Shown here: positions 32,500 through 45,271 of the stretch, one piece after another | Position numbering within the stretch: position 1 is the stretch's first letter | Layout: every line of letters starts with the position of its first letter | Assembly: GCA_029531795.1 (NCBI GenBank) | Contig: JAPEIS010000006.1 | Coordinates: 558,001-622,000, forward strand | DNA from: Sclerotinia nivalis | Taxonomy: Eukaryota; Ascomycota; Leotiomycetes; Helotiales; Sclerotiniaceae | Direction of reading: 5' to 3' | Length of the DNA: 64,000 nt | Made by a program: the position numbers and the translations under genes | Notes under the pieces: model-generated | The model's database searches: none | The model's input: the letters and a program-made list of their open reading frames with translations, nothing else | What the model was told of the DNA's origin: nothing

Positions 32500-33533
32500 C
32501 TAGAAACCTGTATAAACAACCCAGAAGCCCAAAACATATCCCAAGCCCCAACCACAAACACTTTTCCCAACAATAGACTCGGACTTTTTCGCAGCCGGAT
32601 CAGTGTCCGTTACCTGTCCCTGGGTTGTCCCCACCACTTTCAAGCAACTCAAGTGCGATTCTGCACCAGCACTGTTCTTAGGATCATAAAGTATGGTCAG
32701 GACTGGTGTGATGCCAAACATCAACTTCTCTAAAGTTCCAGATAGCACTGCAGCTGCAGTGCGCGTGTTTTGCACGAGAGAAAGGTTGTAGTTTTCCCCG
32801 GTAGTTGCGTTGCAGTCTGAGGATTTCTGAGAAAATGGTGCCGCGTTGGAACCAGTCAGCTCTGTTAATTTTACCGTTAGCCATTTCTTCACTTCATACC
32901 TACGTAGATCTTACCTCGTGCAATAGTGTTTCCCCATCCATTGATGTGAATGGTTTGGATGTCAGTGCAGGAAGTCGGGGGTTTGGACTGCAAGGCTGAT
33001 TGAAGGGCGCTGCATATTTTAGATTCGCTGCTGGAGTCGCTGCCCAACAGAGTCTTGAGCTCAGATTGAGATTGCGCGAGTAAGTCGGTCACGCAAGAAC
33101 TAGATAGTGCGTCGTTGCATGTTCCAGATCCAGACTCACGAGCGGTGTTGGGAAATGAGAGATTGGCGGAGACGCCGTCGAAGAATAGAGCGCAGCCGTG
33201 GTAGGGGGTGGATATTAAGTTTGAAATGGTGGGAGGAGTACCGAGGAAATAGTCCCGGTCGAGAGATGCGAGCGAGCTGTTACTTGGGTCATGATTTACC
33301 TGGGTTCCCAGGGTCCAAGTGAGTGGCAAAGATGCGAGGGAAGTGTTGAAAGAGGTAATGCCGAGGTAGGAAAGAGTGGTGTTGCCGACAGGACAGGTGG
33401 AAGTCTTGTGATCGGTAGGACAGTGAACAGCGTCGCAGCCGACGAGGGTTTGATTTTGAGCTTGACTAACGGAGAGAAAGGAAACAAAGCAGAGAATGGG
33501 AAGGTACTTGGGCTTGTGTTCGCGGCAAAACAT
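32500..33533 (-). CDS. Probable GPI-anchored Cys-rich surface protein
   Basis: Exons 33533-32915 and 32861-32500 give 326 aa. The 53-nt intron has donor GTAAGA, a GCTAAC branch and acceptor ACAG, and its removal keeps frame. An N-terminal signal segment (YLPILCFVSFLSVSQA) is followed by an ectodomain with about ten cysteines and many N-glycosylation sequons (NQT, NTT, NTS, NSS, NLS). The protein ends in a small-residue/hydrophobic tail (KSVCGWGLGYVLGFWVVY), which fits a GPI signal. No enzymatic domain recognised. A role at the plasma membrane or wall is inferred from the architecture only. Confidence 0.75.
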
Positions 33534-34552
33534 TTTGATGGGTAAAACGGGTACCGTGAGAAAAATTCAATTTCGAAATATGAAATGGACAGACCGAAGG
33601 AGTTCGAATTCAATAACTTGATAGAATGGAAAAGGAAATGGAAATGGAAATATGAGAGAAAGAAAATGGAAAGAGTTCTAGGGGGTGAAAGGAAAAGGAT
33701 TCAGATTTTGATATCGTGGAAAACCACATATCTAGTGAATAGGGAAAACAAGGCGGGTCCGCAGCAACATCTGGGCGCTTGAACTATTTTTCAGCCACAT
33801 GTTCTACTTATAACCACGTGTATGCAAGAATAGTGAGGCACAGTTTCAATGTATTATTTTAGGAAGATAGGTGGTAACAGTTGCTTACTTTACAAGCGCC
33901 GTGGCTCAAGAGCCTCGACAGTGTAACCCATATATAAGATGATTACAGTAACCATACACAGCGGGCGCTCTCGCCAAGCTGGCGTAACAAATTCGTTATT
34001 TCTTGGCACGCACATCGTTTTGCCGACAATACTACCGGTGCTGCGAATAAGATCATAGGAAGTGGAAAATATGCATGAATAATTAATGATAGGTTTCACC
34101 GAGCTGATTTTTGAAGATACTCCTGATCCTTCAACATCAAACATATGAACGGAGATTAAAGGATAGCGACAGCATGACTCCAAATCATGAATCGTATCCC
34201 AAAATACTCCGGCTGAATGTAATGCAGGGCTATGGGAAAGGAGAAACCATGAAGACATGAAGGAAAGATGGAAATAGGGACATGAATGGCAGCATGTCGA
34301 CGTGTATAAAGTGACCCTTCGATATCCGCTTCTCCAAGAGATTTTGATATCAACTCATCACATTCCATTTCTACACTTAGACAAGGAAACCATTTCCTAA
34401 TCACATTCATTCAATTTTCATATCACACTCTTTTGTTCCAGTCGGCTTTAACATTTAAGTTTTGATACCACATCCTCTGCTTCTAGCTCCGTTGCTTTGA
34501 AAATAGTTCAGACACATTTCTACTCCATTCATTTGAACTTCAATCGGTCAAA
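33534..34552. promoter_or_regulatory. Divergent intergenic region between two secretory genes
   Basis: About 1.0 kb separates the GPI-type gene (-) and the gene at 34553 (+). It should hold both promoters. The 150 bp before 34553 is pyrimidine-rich, as is usual for fungal leaders. No TATA box or known operator could be assigned. Confidence 0.4.
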
Positions 34553-35728
34553 ATGGCGACTGCAATTGGACTTCTCTTAGGAGGCCTTTCCTTAATCCCA
34601 ATGGCCATGGATCTTTTCCCTCCTAAGGTTGAGCAGTCAACAACAGTCCGGATTGGCGCTGGAACTTCCATCAAAAGCGAAGCCAACACCGCCGGAAATA
34701 CCCCCGGTATCCAGTTGTATGATGTCGTAGGCCGCTTTGTAGCAAAGCAAGGCGGGTCCAGAGACAGAATCGCGGATGGTGGCTACAAAGACATCAAGCT
34801 TACAGGAGGAAAAGGTGTAGGAGCCAGACAAGCCCAATACATCTCCGTTTCCTCCGGAGGTAACGATGCTCTCTGCATCTCCTACATTGCTGTCACATGG
34901 CCCGACGGAGGCCAACAGACCTGGACCGGAGACGTCGGATTTACCTGCGGTGCATTCTGGTACGAATCGCAAACCATCCTCGACGCAACAACCAACTACA
35001 TGCCCAAGTGCGTATGGCTCGACAGCGACGGCAGCAACGGCATCACGACCAAAGCCATGGGCATCCACATGACAGACTTCACACCCACCGACGACCGCGT
35101 CGAGCAATACCGCACCGACCCCGACAGCATGTGCAAAAGCGCGCCCCGCTTCAAACTCTTCACCAACGCCAAAGACGCCGACTGCATCACTGTATTCGAC
35201 CCCCCTCTAGACTTCACTCCCAACACCCTCGTCGACAAAGACCGCTCCAAAGTCGTTGGCGTCGCCGGTACCAAGTCCTGCGACGTCAAGAACAAACGCC
35301 GCGGGCGCACCGAAGTCCCCACTCCACGCGACTCCTCCCTCCTCAGCAACAGCAACAGCAACATCAACATCAACATCACCACGAACATACCGTCTATTTC
35401 CAACTCTACTTCCATCCCCTACAGCTTCAACACATCCGCATTCTTCGGGCAACTCATCGTCAGCAACAGCACGAGCCACAGCGCCGCCGGCCTCTGCGAC
35501 TCTGACAGTTCTCGCGGTCCGGATTTTGTCGCGCGCCAGGAGGGCTCCGACGGTGTTTACTGCGATATGCGCAACAAGAAAACGTATCCGGTTTGCTGTT
35601 TGAGTGGCAAACCCGCGACGGGCGCTTGTTTTGATGTTAAGCTTAATACTTTGCGGCCGCCTCCAGGGGTTGCGGCGAGAGATATTGGCTTGCCGGAGAA
35701 GGAATACCATACTGTTACCCAGTGGTAG
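34553..35728 (+). CDS. Fungal secreted or surface protein of unknown function
   Basis: Single exon, 391 aa. The N-terminus is hydrophobic (AIGLLLGGLSLIPMAMDLFP), a signal peptide or anchor. The central part (residues about 85-215) is a conserved-looking globular region: YISVSSGGNDALCISYIAVT, WPDGG, WTGDVGFTCGAFWYES and PKCVWLDSDGSNG. I recall this pattern from uncharacterised ascomycete proteins, but no function is known to me. A Ser/Asn repeat (SNSNSNININ) at about residue 265 separates a Cys-rich C-terminal part. The start was taken at the first ATG after the pyrimidine-rich leader. GC content at third positions is higher than in neighbouring genes. Confidence 0.75.
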   Translation: MATAIGLLLGGLSLIPMAMDLFPPKVEQSTTVRIGAGTSIKSEANTAGNTPGIQLYDVVGRFVAKQGGSRDRIADGGYKDIKLTGGKGVGARQAQYISVSSGGNDALCISYIAVTWPDGGQQTWTGDVGFTCGAFWYESQTILDATTNYMPKCVWLDSDGSNGITTKAMGIHMTDFTPTDDRVEQYRTDPDSMCKSAPRFKLFTNAKDADCITVFDPPLDFTPNTLVDKDRSKVVGVAGTKSCDVKNKRRGRTEVPTPRDSSLLSNSNSNININITTNIPSISNSTSIPYSFNTSAFFGQLIVSNSTSHSAAGLCDSDSSRGPDFVARQEGSDGVYCDMRNKKTYPVCCLSGKPATGACFDVKLNTLRPPPGVAARDIGLPEKEYHTVTQW

Positions 35729-36625
35729 ACGATAGCCGGAAACATGTTTTCGTGGATGGGTATTGGTAATGGCTATAATATCATTTTTTGTGGAAGTTTT
35801 GGATTTGATTTGGGTTCTTCATCTTGTTTTGGGAGACTCTTGCATTCTGATAAATATATTTTTTTCTTATCGAAATAGTATACAAGACGAGATTGGGAAA
35901 GCAGGCAGGTTTTCAAATCTTTGATTCGGATCTTAGATATGTGTTGCTGTTCCTTGTATTATAGTTGTTCCTTCTATATCTGTGTGTGAAAAGTTAGGAA
36001 ATAATGAAGAAAGTGAAATGAGAAAGGAGAAATGAGAAATCACATATTCAGAGATAGAAGGTATTTTATCACTTTATTATCTATTTTCAGTTCTAATTCC
36101 GCTAATGTGTATGGATACCTATGTATGTATGAAAGAAAAATAAGCAGTATTAAATCAATATTCCAGGTTCCTCCAGTGGACCAATATCATATTATCAAGA
36201 GTTAGCACCACATCATCAAGGCTCCGGCTGCCTTAATCATTGTCAATTATACTCTATTCACAAATACATCATCACCACTCCATCAATCCCTCACTCACTC
36301 ACTCACACTACGAGCCAAACCAAAATTCGAGTTCAAAAAATATTGAAGTCAAATATCTACCTATCTGAAAAATCACGCATGTGTATCCACCATCAATATG
36401 TGCACAAATCATACCCTCTATGTACGTCTCTTAATCTTTCTTCAAAACCAAAAAACGCCAGCCACCCTAAACCCTATGTGTTGCGCAGCACCTTGAAAAA
36501 AAGGTTGTGCGCAAGAAGAAGAGAAGATGAAGAAAGAAGAAATATGAAAGATCCACCAGGTATCATCACCGTGCATCACATCCCATTTACCCCAATCCAT
36601 CCATCCATAAGACAAAGCTACCAAC
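35729..36625. other. Intergenic between convergent genes
   Basis: 3' flanks of the gene at 34553 and of the GH55 gene. A TCAC repeat (CACTCACTCACTCACAC) lies at about 36292-36308. No gene supported. Confidence 0.5.
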
Positions 36626-39246
36626 CTAACACTTAACACCTGTACCAGCCTCCTTGAACATAGCAATCGTTGCAGCATAAGTGTTACGATTATCTTTATC
36701 CAATGCTCCACTCTTTCCATCCACAGTTACCATGTTCTCAACTCCGATGGTTGACAAGCCAACAATATGAATATTGCCCGAACTCTCAATCGAAAGCATG
36801 TGACTTTGGCAATTTCCCGTCAATAAACAATCTTGACCATAGTTGTCAAAGAAAGAATAGAGACCGGCGCCGGCGATGAAGATATCCTCAGAATTAACGA
36901 TGCGAAGGCCCCATGATTTGTCAGCGAGCGATCCACCGGTGAAAGAAGGATCATTATAACTTGGGTTGACGGTGAAAGGTGCAGTGGCATCGGGATTGGC
37001 TTGAAAGTAAGGAGTTTCGGTTTGGATAGCTCCCATGAAGATGTTGGATGCGTTGGTTAATTGATAGTTATAAAGAACATTATGTTCACTGGCGGTACCA
37101 TACATCCAGGCAGGTCCTTCTTCAGAAGCAACCAAGACTCCTCGCCCACTGTAAATGTCAATTTGACTATGATCAGCGAGATCAAGTTCATGATCAGCAA
37201 CCCAAAACCAAGTATTCTCAAGGTAGATTGAAGCTTGTTCAGTGACGTGTAAAAGCATGAAAGCTCCAATGCAGGCTGTATTCCCAGAATAAGTTGCGGA
37301 TGGATTTTTGGTGCAGGTGTTGGACTGAAGTTGAGTACCAGCACTACCACCAATTCTAGTATGAACATCCCACATTCCAACTGACCCTTGTGAAGCCTCT
37401 TTGACATTCCATTCGATGAGTATAGCGCCTGCGGCTGGTCCGATGGTTTGGAAAACCATATCAGAAATCTCGACAGAGCCAGTATCACCAGCTTGACCAA
37501 CTTGAAAGACTGCCTTTGGATTGCTTTGATCATTGAATCCCTTTGCCATGATCATGGGCCAGATCTCACCAGTAATCCTGATGTTCTTTGGAACTTTGAT
37601 GGTATCAGTGACAACATAACCACCATGATCAAAGTAAACAACCTGATCAGTGGTAGCCTTGTCGAAAATTGCTTGAATGGCAGCAGTATCATCAGTAACA
37701 CCATCACCTTTGGCTCCATTAGACTTGACACTCAAAAATGATGAAGCTGGTAAAGTCTCGTATTGTGGCTTGGTGCGTCCAAATAATTTGCCAGTAGAAT
37801 CCAAGAGAGTTGCGGGCTTGGTGACGACATCTTGAGTACCTTGCGTAGCTTGGCCAGCATTAACACCAGTATAGATCTTTCCTTGTGCCCAGGATGCGAT
37901 CTTGGTGTTTCCTGCAAGAATGGTGGATTTGGCAGTGGCATCGTAGACGGCGACTGGAACATTTGAGGAGAAGTCGACATTATCAATAACAAGAGTGCCG
38001 TTGGTTCCAGCTTCGTTGATATCGTAAACAGTAGATATGCCGATTGGAGTATTTGTAATGGTGCTGTCCATAATTGTGGCTGATCCAGCTGAGCGCCCTG
38101 CTGCACCGCCTGCCGACATATCGAGACCAATACCACAGTTATTGATCTTAATGTTCTGGAATGTCCAGAGCCAGGCCCAATTCAAATAGATAGCTGTTTG
38201 ACAGTTGTTGAAGGTCAAATTTCGGGAAGTAAACTGTTGGCTGCCTAAGAAAGCACCATATTTGCCACCATGGAATGTCAAGTCGGCCATGAAACCGCCA
38301 CTGCCATTATCCATAAAGATTCCCTGTTGTTTGTTTTCGGTTCCGCCATCAGTCCTCATGTTGAAGACAAGGTTTTGCAATGATGTAGCTTGAGCAACTT
38401 GCCAATGAATACCACTACCAGTTGAGAAAGGCATGGCAGTCATATCGATGACAAAGTTCCTAATTTGACGGTAGAAGTTGTTCCTAAAAGGTCATTAGTA
38501 TCCACATTATCAATATCATTGCATGATTAGAACTCACTGATTGGTGAACCAATTGTATTCAGGATCATATGGGTTTGCATCGAGCAAAGCCATGCCAGCA
38601 AAGTTGGCAAGACCTTTAATTGTTGGGAGAGTAATAGCATCACCAACGAGTTGAGTGAAATACTGTTGTCTGATGGGAGTTGAGATGGCATATGTTCCAG
38701 GTCTATGAGTAAGTTAGTGATATACTGTGGAACCAATCATCGAAAGGAGTAAAATGTGCAGATGGAGTAGGTAGTTTCAGGAACTTAAGGTACATAAACT
38801 TACGGAAAGTAAACAAGAGCAGGAGTAAGAGTGGTTGAATCGCAGCCTTTACCACAACGATTACCCGCAGAGATTGCAGCATTGATAGCAGCGGTATCAT
38901 CAGTTACACCTTGATTGTGAGTGTGAGTTTAATACTATTTGTATGGAGAAGGATTAAATTACCATCACCAACAGCACCAAAGTCCTTAACATTTCGGAAA
39001 ACTTGATATGAAGCATCACCATAAGCGGGAGCACCTTGTCGTTGAATCTGATTGAAGTTAGAAATGATTTCCATGTGATGGGAGAAAAGAGAAAAGGATG
39101 ATTGAACCTACTGTGGAGATCCAATAATTACTGGAAGCTGATGTTGCTGAAGTTGCTGCATCAGATGGGAAGGGAGCAGGTGCACCAGACACGATGAAAA
39201 AGAATCGTAGAGCCAATAAAATAGAAATAAATGAGAAGGTAGCCAT
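36626..39246 (-). CDS. GH55 exo-beta-1,3-glucanase, secreted
   Basis: Five exons (39246-39112, 39047-38963, 38909-38804, 38702-38538, 38483-36626) give 782 aa with consistent phases (0, 1, 2, 2). There is a signal peptide (FSFISILLALRFFFIVSG), then two pectate-lyase-3-like beta-helix modules, each opening with the same signature: DFGAVGDGVTDDTAAI near residue 65 and NGAKGDGVTDDTAAI near residue 418. Other landmarks are YFPPGTY, FVIDMTAMP and GAILIEWNV. GH55 enzymes release glucose from beta-1,3-glucan outside the cell, serving wall remodelling or nutrition. Length and two-module layout fit the family. The donor of exon 1 (GTAGGT) is the weakest splice site, but the joined reading YWISTIQRQG is family-like. 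Confidence 0.92.
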
Positions 39247-42200
39247 CGTAAAGTAGAACCAGCTGCTGTGAGATGTTTTATTTGTAAAAGAATGTGGATC
39301 CTGCTAGAGGGAAAGTTCAATCAGTATTTGTATTTTGGTTGCTGTGCGGTTGTTGTGAAGAAGTAAAAGATTATTGCTTCTCGTTTGCTTCTCGTTACTT
39401 TTGTACGAAGGAGCGATGGTTCAACTTGATACCAGCACCAACTAGTAAGATTAACTTTGTTGGAGAAATTTCCAGCAAATTTCAGAAGAAAATTTGAAGC
39501 AGAGGATGAAATTTGAAGGAGAATAGCTTGATAGGAGTAGGATTGGGTGGCTAATTGTATTATGTTATTGTGACCTTCGCCTAGAAAGGAACAATAGGAT
39601 TAAGCGGCGTGATTGTAATTTGCCATGAGGGGGTGAATCGAATTTCTGAAGCTATTCAAGTCATACGACCACATTTCGTGACGCAAACGCAATCAAACAA
39701 CCAGATGAACAAACCACCCGACACTTTGGCAAACCATCAAACAAGATGAGAATGGAAATTAGCAAATCTATGCCGAGGGAGTACTCACAACTTTCGAATT
39801 ACGTCGTCGATAAAAAGAAAAAGGTCTGAAGAAAAGAATGTATGGCCCGCCAAAAGCTGTAAATTGATAATGATGATAATTTCCATAGTGGCGGTCCTTG
39901 ATCTTTATATTTACCGGGTCAAAATTCTTCATTTCACCTGGTCCATCATCCCATATCTCAAACAAATCATCATGGGCACAAAGAGAGGCTTCCTTGGTAT
40001 TTTCCCCATATTGTCCAAGCGGAGTGCTAATCGGATGGCTCATGATTTGAAGGGAAGCTCTCAAATCCAATTAGAGATATATCAGTGCTTCAGTCTCCCG
40101 TGTGCTTAATGTGGTAATGAAGTGGCGAGTGCCTCAAAAGGTATATGCTATCGCTTCGATTGGAAAGGAACACCCGAGGTCCTTTAATTGTGGTGAATTT
40201 GATTCGACGTTGACGCTGTATTCTGCTTGTTCTACCCAGTTTGTTTGTCGGTGCTACAGGGGTACAATTAGTGCTTCCTCGATGAGTCGATAATAGACTC
40301 TGTATAAGTTAAGGATGCTTGGATATTCCCTTGTCAATCACATCCCGCGGCAAGTGCTCAGAGTGTGGAGGGTTAAAGACTGAGTGGAAGTAGAGAAGAG
40401 TTGAAACTTGGTGTTTTTGTATTATAGGTTGTTGTTGGACTTGATTGGTGCTTCGGAGATTTGTTGTGGCGGCTGATAGTGTCTAAGCTATCCATGGATA
40501 TTTTTGACCTCCATATTGGATCAAAAGTCTTCACGCGCGGGAACATCTGAAAAAAATATGGAGAGAGAACAAATGGACGAGTGTCATCCCATAAACGCGT
40601 CGTCGATCATTCTCCTTCTTTTTAATATAAAAAATTAAATACTCCTAGTCACATCCCTTTCTATTTTCCGTAGTCGTACAAGCACGACGTACAATGGACA
40701 TCTAACATAATCTCATCCCATCAAACGGCAGTTTTGATTACCGTACAGTGTTTGTGCCTCTATACTCAGGTTGATTAATTCGTGCATTTGTTTTCTACAC
40801 CGTCGGGCCGTCTACAGCTTACCAAAGCCATCGCTCCAGCTGTTAGACATTAGTTTGCAGCCCAATATATGCGCACAATCAAGAAATGTATCTTGGTTTG
40901 TTTCAACTCAAAATCCTGCTCACAGTGTTTCTGGCTAATAATTGTTGGATGTTTCATGGGGCTTCAAAAGGGCGCGTTTGTGAAACATGGACTGTAGCAG
41001 GATCGTTGTTTGGATGAACCGGGTGGGTGATTCTGCTTTGTTAACCATAGATGAAGTCTCCACCCTCCTATACATCTACCAGATATAGATATCGCTAAAA
41101 TTACTGTGTCGGCTGCTCATAGCCAGAGAAGAGACTTTCCCAAAGTCACTCAGGGGAATTTGATTGAGACCACGTGACTGATTGGTTCTCCGAGGTTGAA
41201 AAGTATGTCAAGGAGCACCGCATCTCATACCTTGGGTCCTCCACCCACAGTCTTTAGGTTTGTTCTATTTGTAGGTAGTTTGCCAGTTGGCCAAAGCGTA
41301 TGCAATTCTCCATGGCAATTCGTTTTGGATTAGACCACTCTGAAATGCCATAAGATAGGAATATCGACAGGTGAGTATTTTGGTTGACCAACCGGCGGCT
41401 CACTGGCCCTCCGCTTCGCTTGGAATGAAATATACTCTGGCAAGGCATACTATTCTATTTTTCTTGCTATGCTGCGTATGTCATCAGGTCATCTACAATA
41501 CAATCGAGAGTGCTCTATTCACTGTCATATGGCAATCTAGGTAGAATGTACTCCGTGGAGATTTCCAATGACCGAGCTGATGAGCTCATCTGGGCAATTG
41601 AATTGACGTAATCAGTTTTTTATTGACATCTAGATTTGATGGTAATTAAGTATTTCAATAGAGATTAGCAATTGAATTATATCCTAAGCAGAAATCAAAC
41701 CATCGAAAAGCTAGATCATGACATTTTTTGGAGAGAGATTATAATAATTCTCCTAAAGCTCTGGGAAGATCGGGTACGAATAGATTTAGGACTACACACA
41801 CATCATATATGTACCTAGTAGATGTTGTACCTAGAAGAGAATATCAATTAACGATTGCCTCATCTTTTGTCATTTTTCATGAATCTTCAAGGCTCCGAAT
41901 CTCCCAGCCATGAAACTTAATAACCTTGCGCTTCATGAAATGTCTAGAGCCATAGAGCCTTTGCTGTTCAAAATAAACCCCCTTCTCCTAATGTCAATCC
42001 CGCCAAGCCTTACCTTTTTCGATGAGGCTGGACTTTCTTCAATGGTAGTCAAACCCTTTTTTATGGCCTAAATGCCTAAAAGAATAAAGTGAAAATCTGC
42101 CACTACCGCCCCTGCATTGACTATTGTAAGGCTGGATAGAACCATCTCGAATCGAGAACTCACTCAATGGGGCCTTCTGAATGATAATGGAATCAAAAGA

Positions 42201-42874
42201 AAGGAGTCGTCAAAACAAAAACAAAAGAAAGAAAAGCTCAAGTACACTCTACAACTTACTAGAAGCTTCCGAGGCACGTGATAATCAGCCTCAGGAACAA
42301 GCCTCAATTCTAGAGCGCGAAAGCGGTAGAACTACAGTACCGATCGAAGTGTTTCCCCGCTGATAAGATGAGCCACTGCGATAAACAAAATATGGAGGGG
42401 AAAGCAAAAAAGTGAAGAAAATGGGAAAATGGGAAAATGAGAAAATGAGATTAGTAATTGATTGAAAGATGCTCTACCAATTCGAAGTGTAAAAGGAAAC
42501 GTACTTATGATAATTTAGCTAAGTACAACTTCAGAAGTTGTATTGATTGTTTGCATTCAGCTAAATAAAATAATTCTAAAAAGTTCCATATACAACATCG
42601 TTTGTATTGCCTTGTGTTGTTTTCCTTTCTTTGATTGGTTTATTTAGCAGTGGCGCGTTGCTAGGTGGTCTAAAAAAGGTTAAGCGACGAAGAAGTTCCT
42701 TACAATTCTACCATTTTCTACAGCGAGCCTTCCATAAAATCCCATTGACCTCCAGCGAAAATCCAAATCTCTTTTCTTCTTCAAACCATTCCAAGATACC
42801 CTTTCTTTCAACTTTTGTCTATTAGACTGAAATACTTCACGATAATCTTAACGACTTAACGAATACCTTCCAAT
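39247..42874. other. Long intergenic region (3.6 kb), no supported gene
   Basis: Runs from the GH55 promoter to the Hsp90 leader. Only short, unsupported open frames are present. AT-rich tracts occur near 40619-40645. The right end, from about 42250, should contain Hsp90 control sequences; possible heat-shock elements are listed separately. Confidence 0.5.
42261..42325 (+). promoter_or_regulatory. Candidate heat-shock elements upstream of Hsp90
   Basis: AGAAGCTTCCGAG at 42261-42273 contains GAAnnTTC, two inverted nGAAn units. TTCTAGAG at 42308-42315 is a second imperfect pair, followed by GCGAAAG. Hsf1 binds inverted GAA units, and Hsp90 genes are classical Hsf1 targets. The distance to the ATG (about 800 bp) is large and the match imperfect, so this is tentative. 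Confidence 0.3.
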
Positions 42875-43085
42875 GTAAGTTACAATCAACAATATCATTT
42901 TGCGTTTCAAGCACCTTTCGATCTAGTATCAGAAACTGTTCTGAGAGCTCAGCCTCGAGGAAAAAAGAGCTTCGATCTCTTCTCAAATCTGGCTGTATTC
43001 TACGAATGTTATTTACAAGATCAACAAGCTTGTATAGCATCATTTCTCATTAAGAAAACTATGCTAACATACCATCTTCCTATAG
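42875..43085 (+). other. Probable 5'-UTR intron of Hsp90
   Basis: Donor AAT|GTAAGT at 42875, branch-like GCTAAC at about 43053, acceptor CCTATAG ending at 43085, 31 nt before the start codon. The 211-nt length exceeds the usual intron here. It is inferred from splice signals only. Confidence 0.5.
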
Positions 43086-43116
43086 TTTCCCCGATTTTAC
43101 ATTCACAATCACAAAT

Positions 43117-45271
43117 ATGGCTGGCGAAACTTTCGAGTTCCAAGCTGAGATCTCTCAGTTGCTCTCTCTCATCATTAACACAGTCTACTCAAACAAGGAG
43201 ATCTTCTTAAGAGAACTTGTTTCTAACTGTTCCGATGCTCTCGACAAGATCCGTTATGAGGCTCTCTCAGATACCTCCAAGCTCGACAGCGGCAAAGATC
43301 TCCGCATCGACATTATCCCAGACAAGGAGAACAAGACCCTTACCATCCGCGACACCGGTATTGGTATGACCAAGGCTGTAAGTATCTTCACAGATGAACA
43401 CTCAAGATAATGTGCTAACAAATGCTTAGGATCTCGTCAACAACCTCGGTACGATTGCACGATCTGGTACCAAGCAATTTATGGAGGCTCTCACCGCAGG
43501 TGCTGATATCTCTATGATTGGTCAATTCGGTGTTGGTTTCTACTCCGCATACCTCGTCGCAGACAGAGTCACTGTCGTCTCGAAAAACAACGATGATGAA
43601 CAATACATTTGGGAATCCAGTGCCGGAGGAACTTTCACCCTTATTCATGATTCTGAGGGTGAGCAACTCGGCCGTGGTACCAAGATCATTCTTCACTTGA
43701 AGGACGAGCAATTGGATTACTTGAACGAGTCAAAGATCAAGGAGGTCATCAAGAAGCACTCAGAGTTCATCTCCTACCCAATCTACCTCCACGTTGCCAA
43801 GGAGACTGAGACTGAAGTCCCAGATGAGGAGGCTGAGGAAACCAAGGAGGAAGATGATGAGAAGAAAGCCAAGATTGAGGAGGTTGATGATGAGGAAGAG
43901 AAGAAGCCAAAGACCAAGAAGGTCAAGGAGACCAAGATTGAGGAGGAAGAACTCAACAAGCAAAAGCCAATCTGGACCAGAAATCCTACCGACATCACCC
44001 CAGAGGAGTACGGTTCATTCTACAAGTCCCTCTCCAACGATTGGGAAGATCACTTGGCCGTCAAGCACTTCTCGGTTGAGGGTCAACTCGAATTCCGTGC
44101 CATCCTTTTCGTTCCAAAGCGTGCTCCATTCGATCTCTTCGAGACCAAGAAGACCAAGAACAACATCAAGCTTTACGTTCGTCGTGTCTTCATCACTGAT
44201 GATGCCACTGATCTCATCCCTGAATGGTTGAGCTTTGTTAAGGGTGTTGTTGACTCTGAAGATCTCCCACTTAACTTGTCTCGTGAGACTCTTCAACAAA
44301 ACAAGATCATGAAGGTCATCAAGAAGAACATCGTCAAGAAGGTCCTTGAGCTCTTCCAAGAGATCTCCGAGGACAAGGAGCAATTCGACAAGTTCTACTC
44401 TGCTTTCTCCAAGAACATCAAGCTCGGTATCCACGAGGATTCCCAAAACAGATCAGCTCTTGCCAAGCTCCTCAGATTCAGCTCCACCAAGTCTGGTGAT
44501 GACATCACCTCTCTCTCTGACTACGTTACCCGCATGCCAGAGCACCAAAAGAACCTCTACTACATCACTGGCGAGTCCCTCAAGGCTGTTCAAAAGTCAC
44601 CATTCCTCGACTCCCTGAAGGCAAAGAACTTCGAGGTTCTCTTCTTGGTTGACCCCATTGATGAGTACGCCATGACTCAGCTCAAGGAGTTTGAGGGTAA
44701 GAAGCTTGTTGATATCACCAAGGACTTCGAGCTCGAGGAGACCGATGAGGAGAAGAAGACTCGTGAAGAAGAAGAGAAGGAATTTGAGGGTCTTGCCAAG
44801 GCTCTCAAGAACGTTCTCGGTGACAACGTTGAGAAGGTTGTTGTCAGCCACAAGCTTGTCAACGCTCCTTGTGCTATTCGTACCGGTCAATTTGGTTGGT
44901 CTGCTAACATGGAGCGTATCATGAAGGCCCAAGCTCTCCGTGATACCTCTATGTCATCATATATGTCTTCCAAGAAAACTTTCGAAATCTCTCCTAAATC
45001 ACCAATCATCAAGGAGTTGAAGAAGAAGGTTGAGGCTGATGGTGAGAATGATCGTACTGTCAAGTCGATCACTCAACTCTTGTTTGAGACTTCTCTTCTC
45101 GTTTCTGGTTTCACCATCGAGGAGCCAGCTGGATTTGCCGAGCGAATTCACAAGCTTGTCTCACTCGGATTGAATGTTGAGGAGGAGCCCGAAACTACCG
45201 AGGAGGCCGCCGCCGCCACTGAGGCAACTTCGGATGCACCAGTTGAGAGTGCTATGGAGGAGGTTGACTAA
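43117..45271 (+). CDS. HSP90: Cytosolic Hsp90 chaperone
   Basis: Exons 43117-43377 and 43430-45271 give 700 aa; the 52-nt intron is phase 0. This ATP-dependent homodimeric chaperone matures kinases, receptors and other clients in the cytosol. The N-terminal GHKL ATPase shows [19 protein letters not shown] (catalytic Glu and Mg-binding Asn), [24 protein letters not shown] and [16 protein letters not shown] Glu/Lys-rich charged linker lies at about residues 215-265. The middle domain ([21 protein letters not shown] with the gamma-phosphate Arg) and dimerisation domain follow. The C-terminus is MEEVD, the TPR co-chaperone docking tag, so the protein is cytosolic rather than ER or mitochondrial. 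Codon use is strongly biased toward C-ending codons, as expected for a highly expressed gene. Confidence 0.98.

Noticed and set aside
34897..35505. 202-codon Arg/His/Gln-rich frame inside the gene at 34553
   Set aside because: Shadow of a GC-rich coding region; the main frame has the conserved-looking globular pattern.
43794..44231. 145-codon Arg-rich frame inside Hsp90
   Set aside because: Shadow frame produced by the strong codon bias and the Glu/Lys-rich linker of Hsp90.
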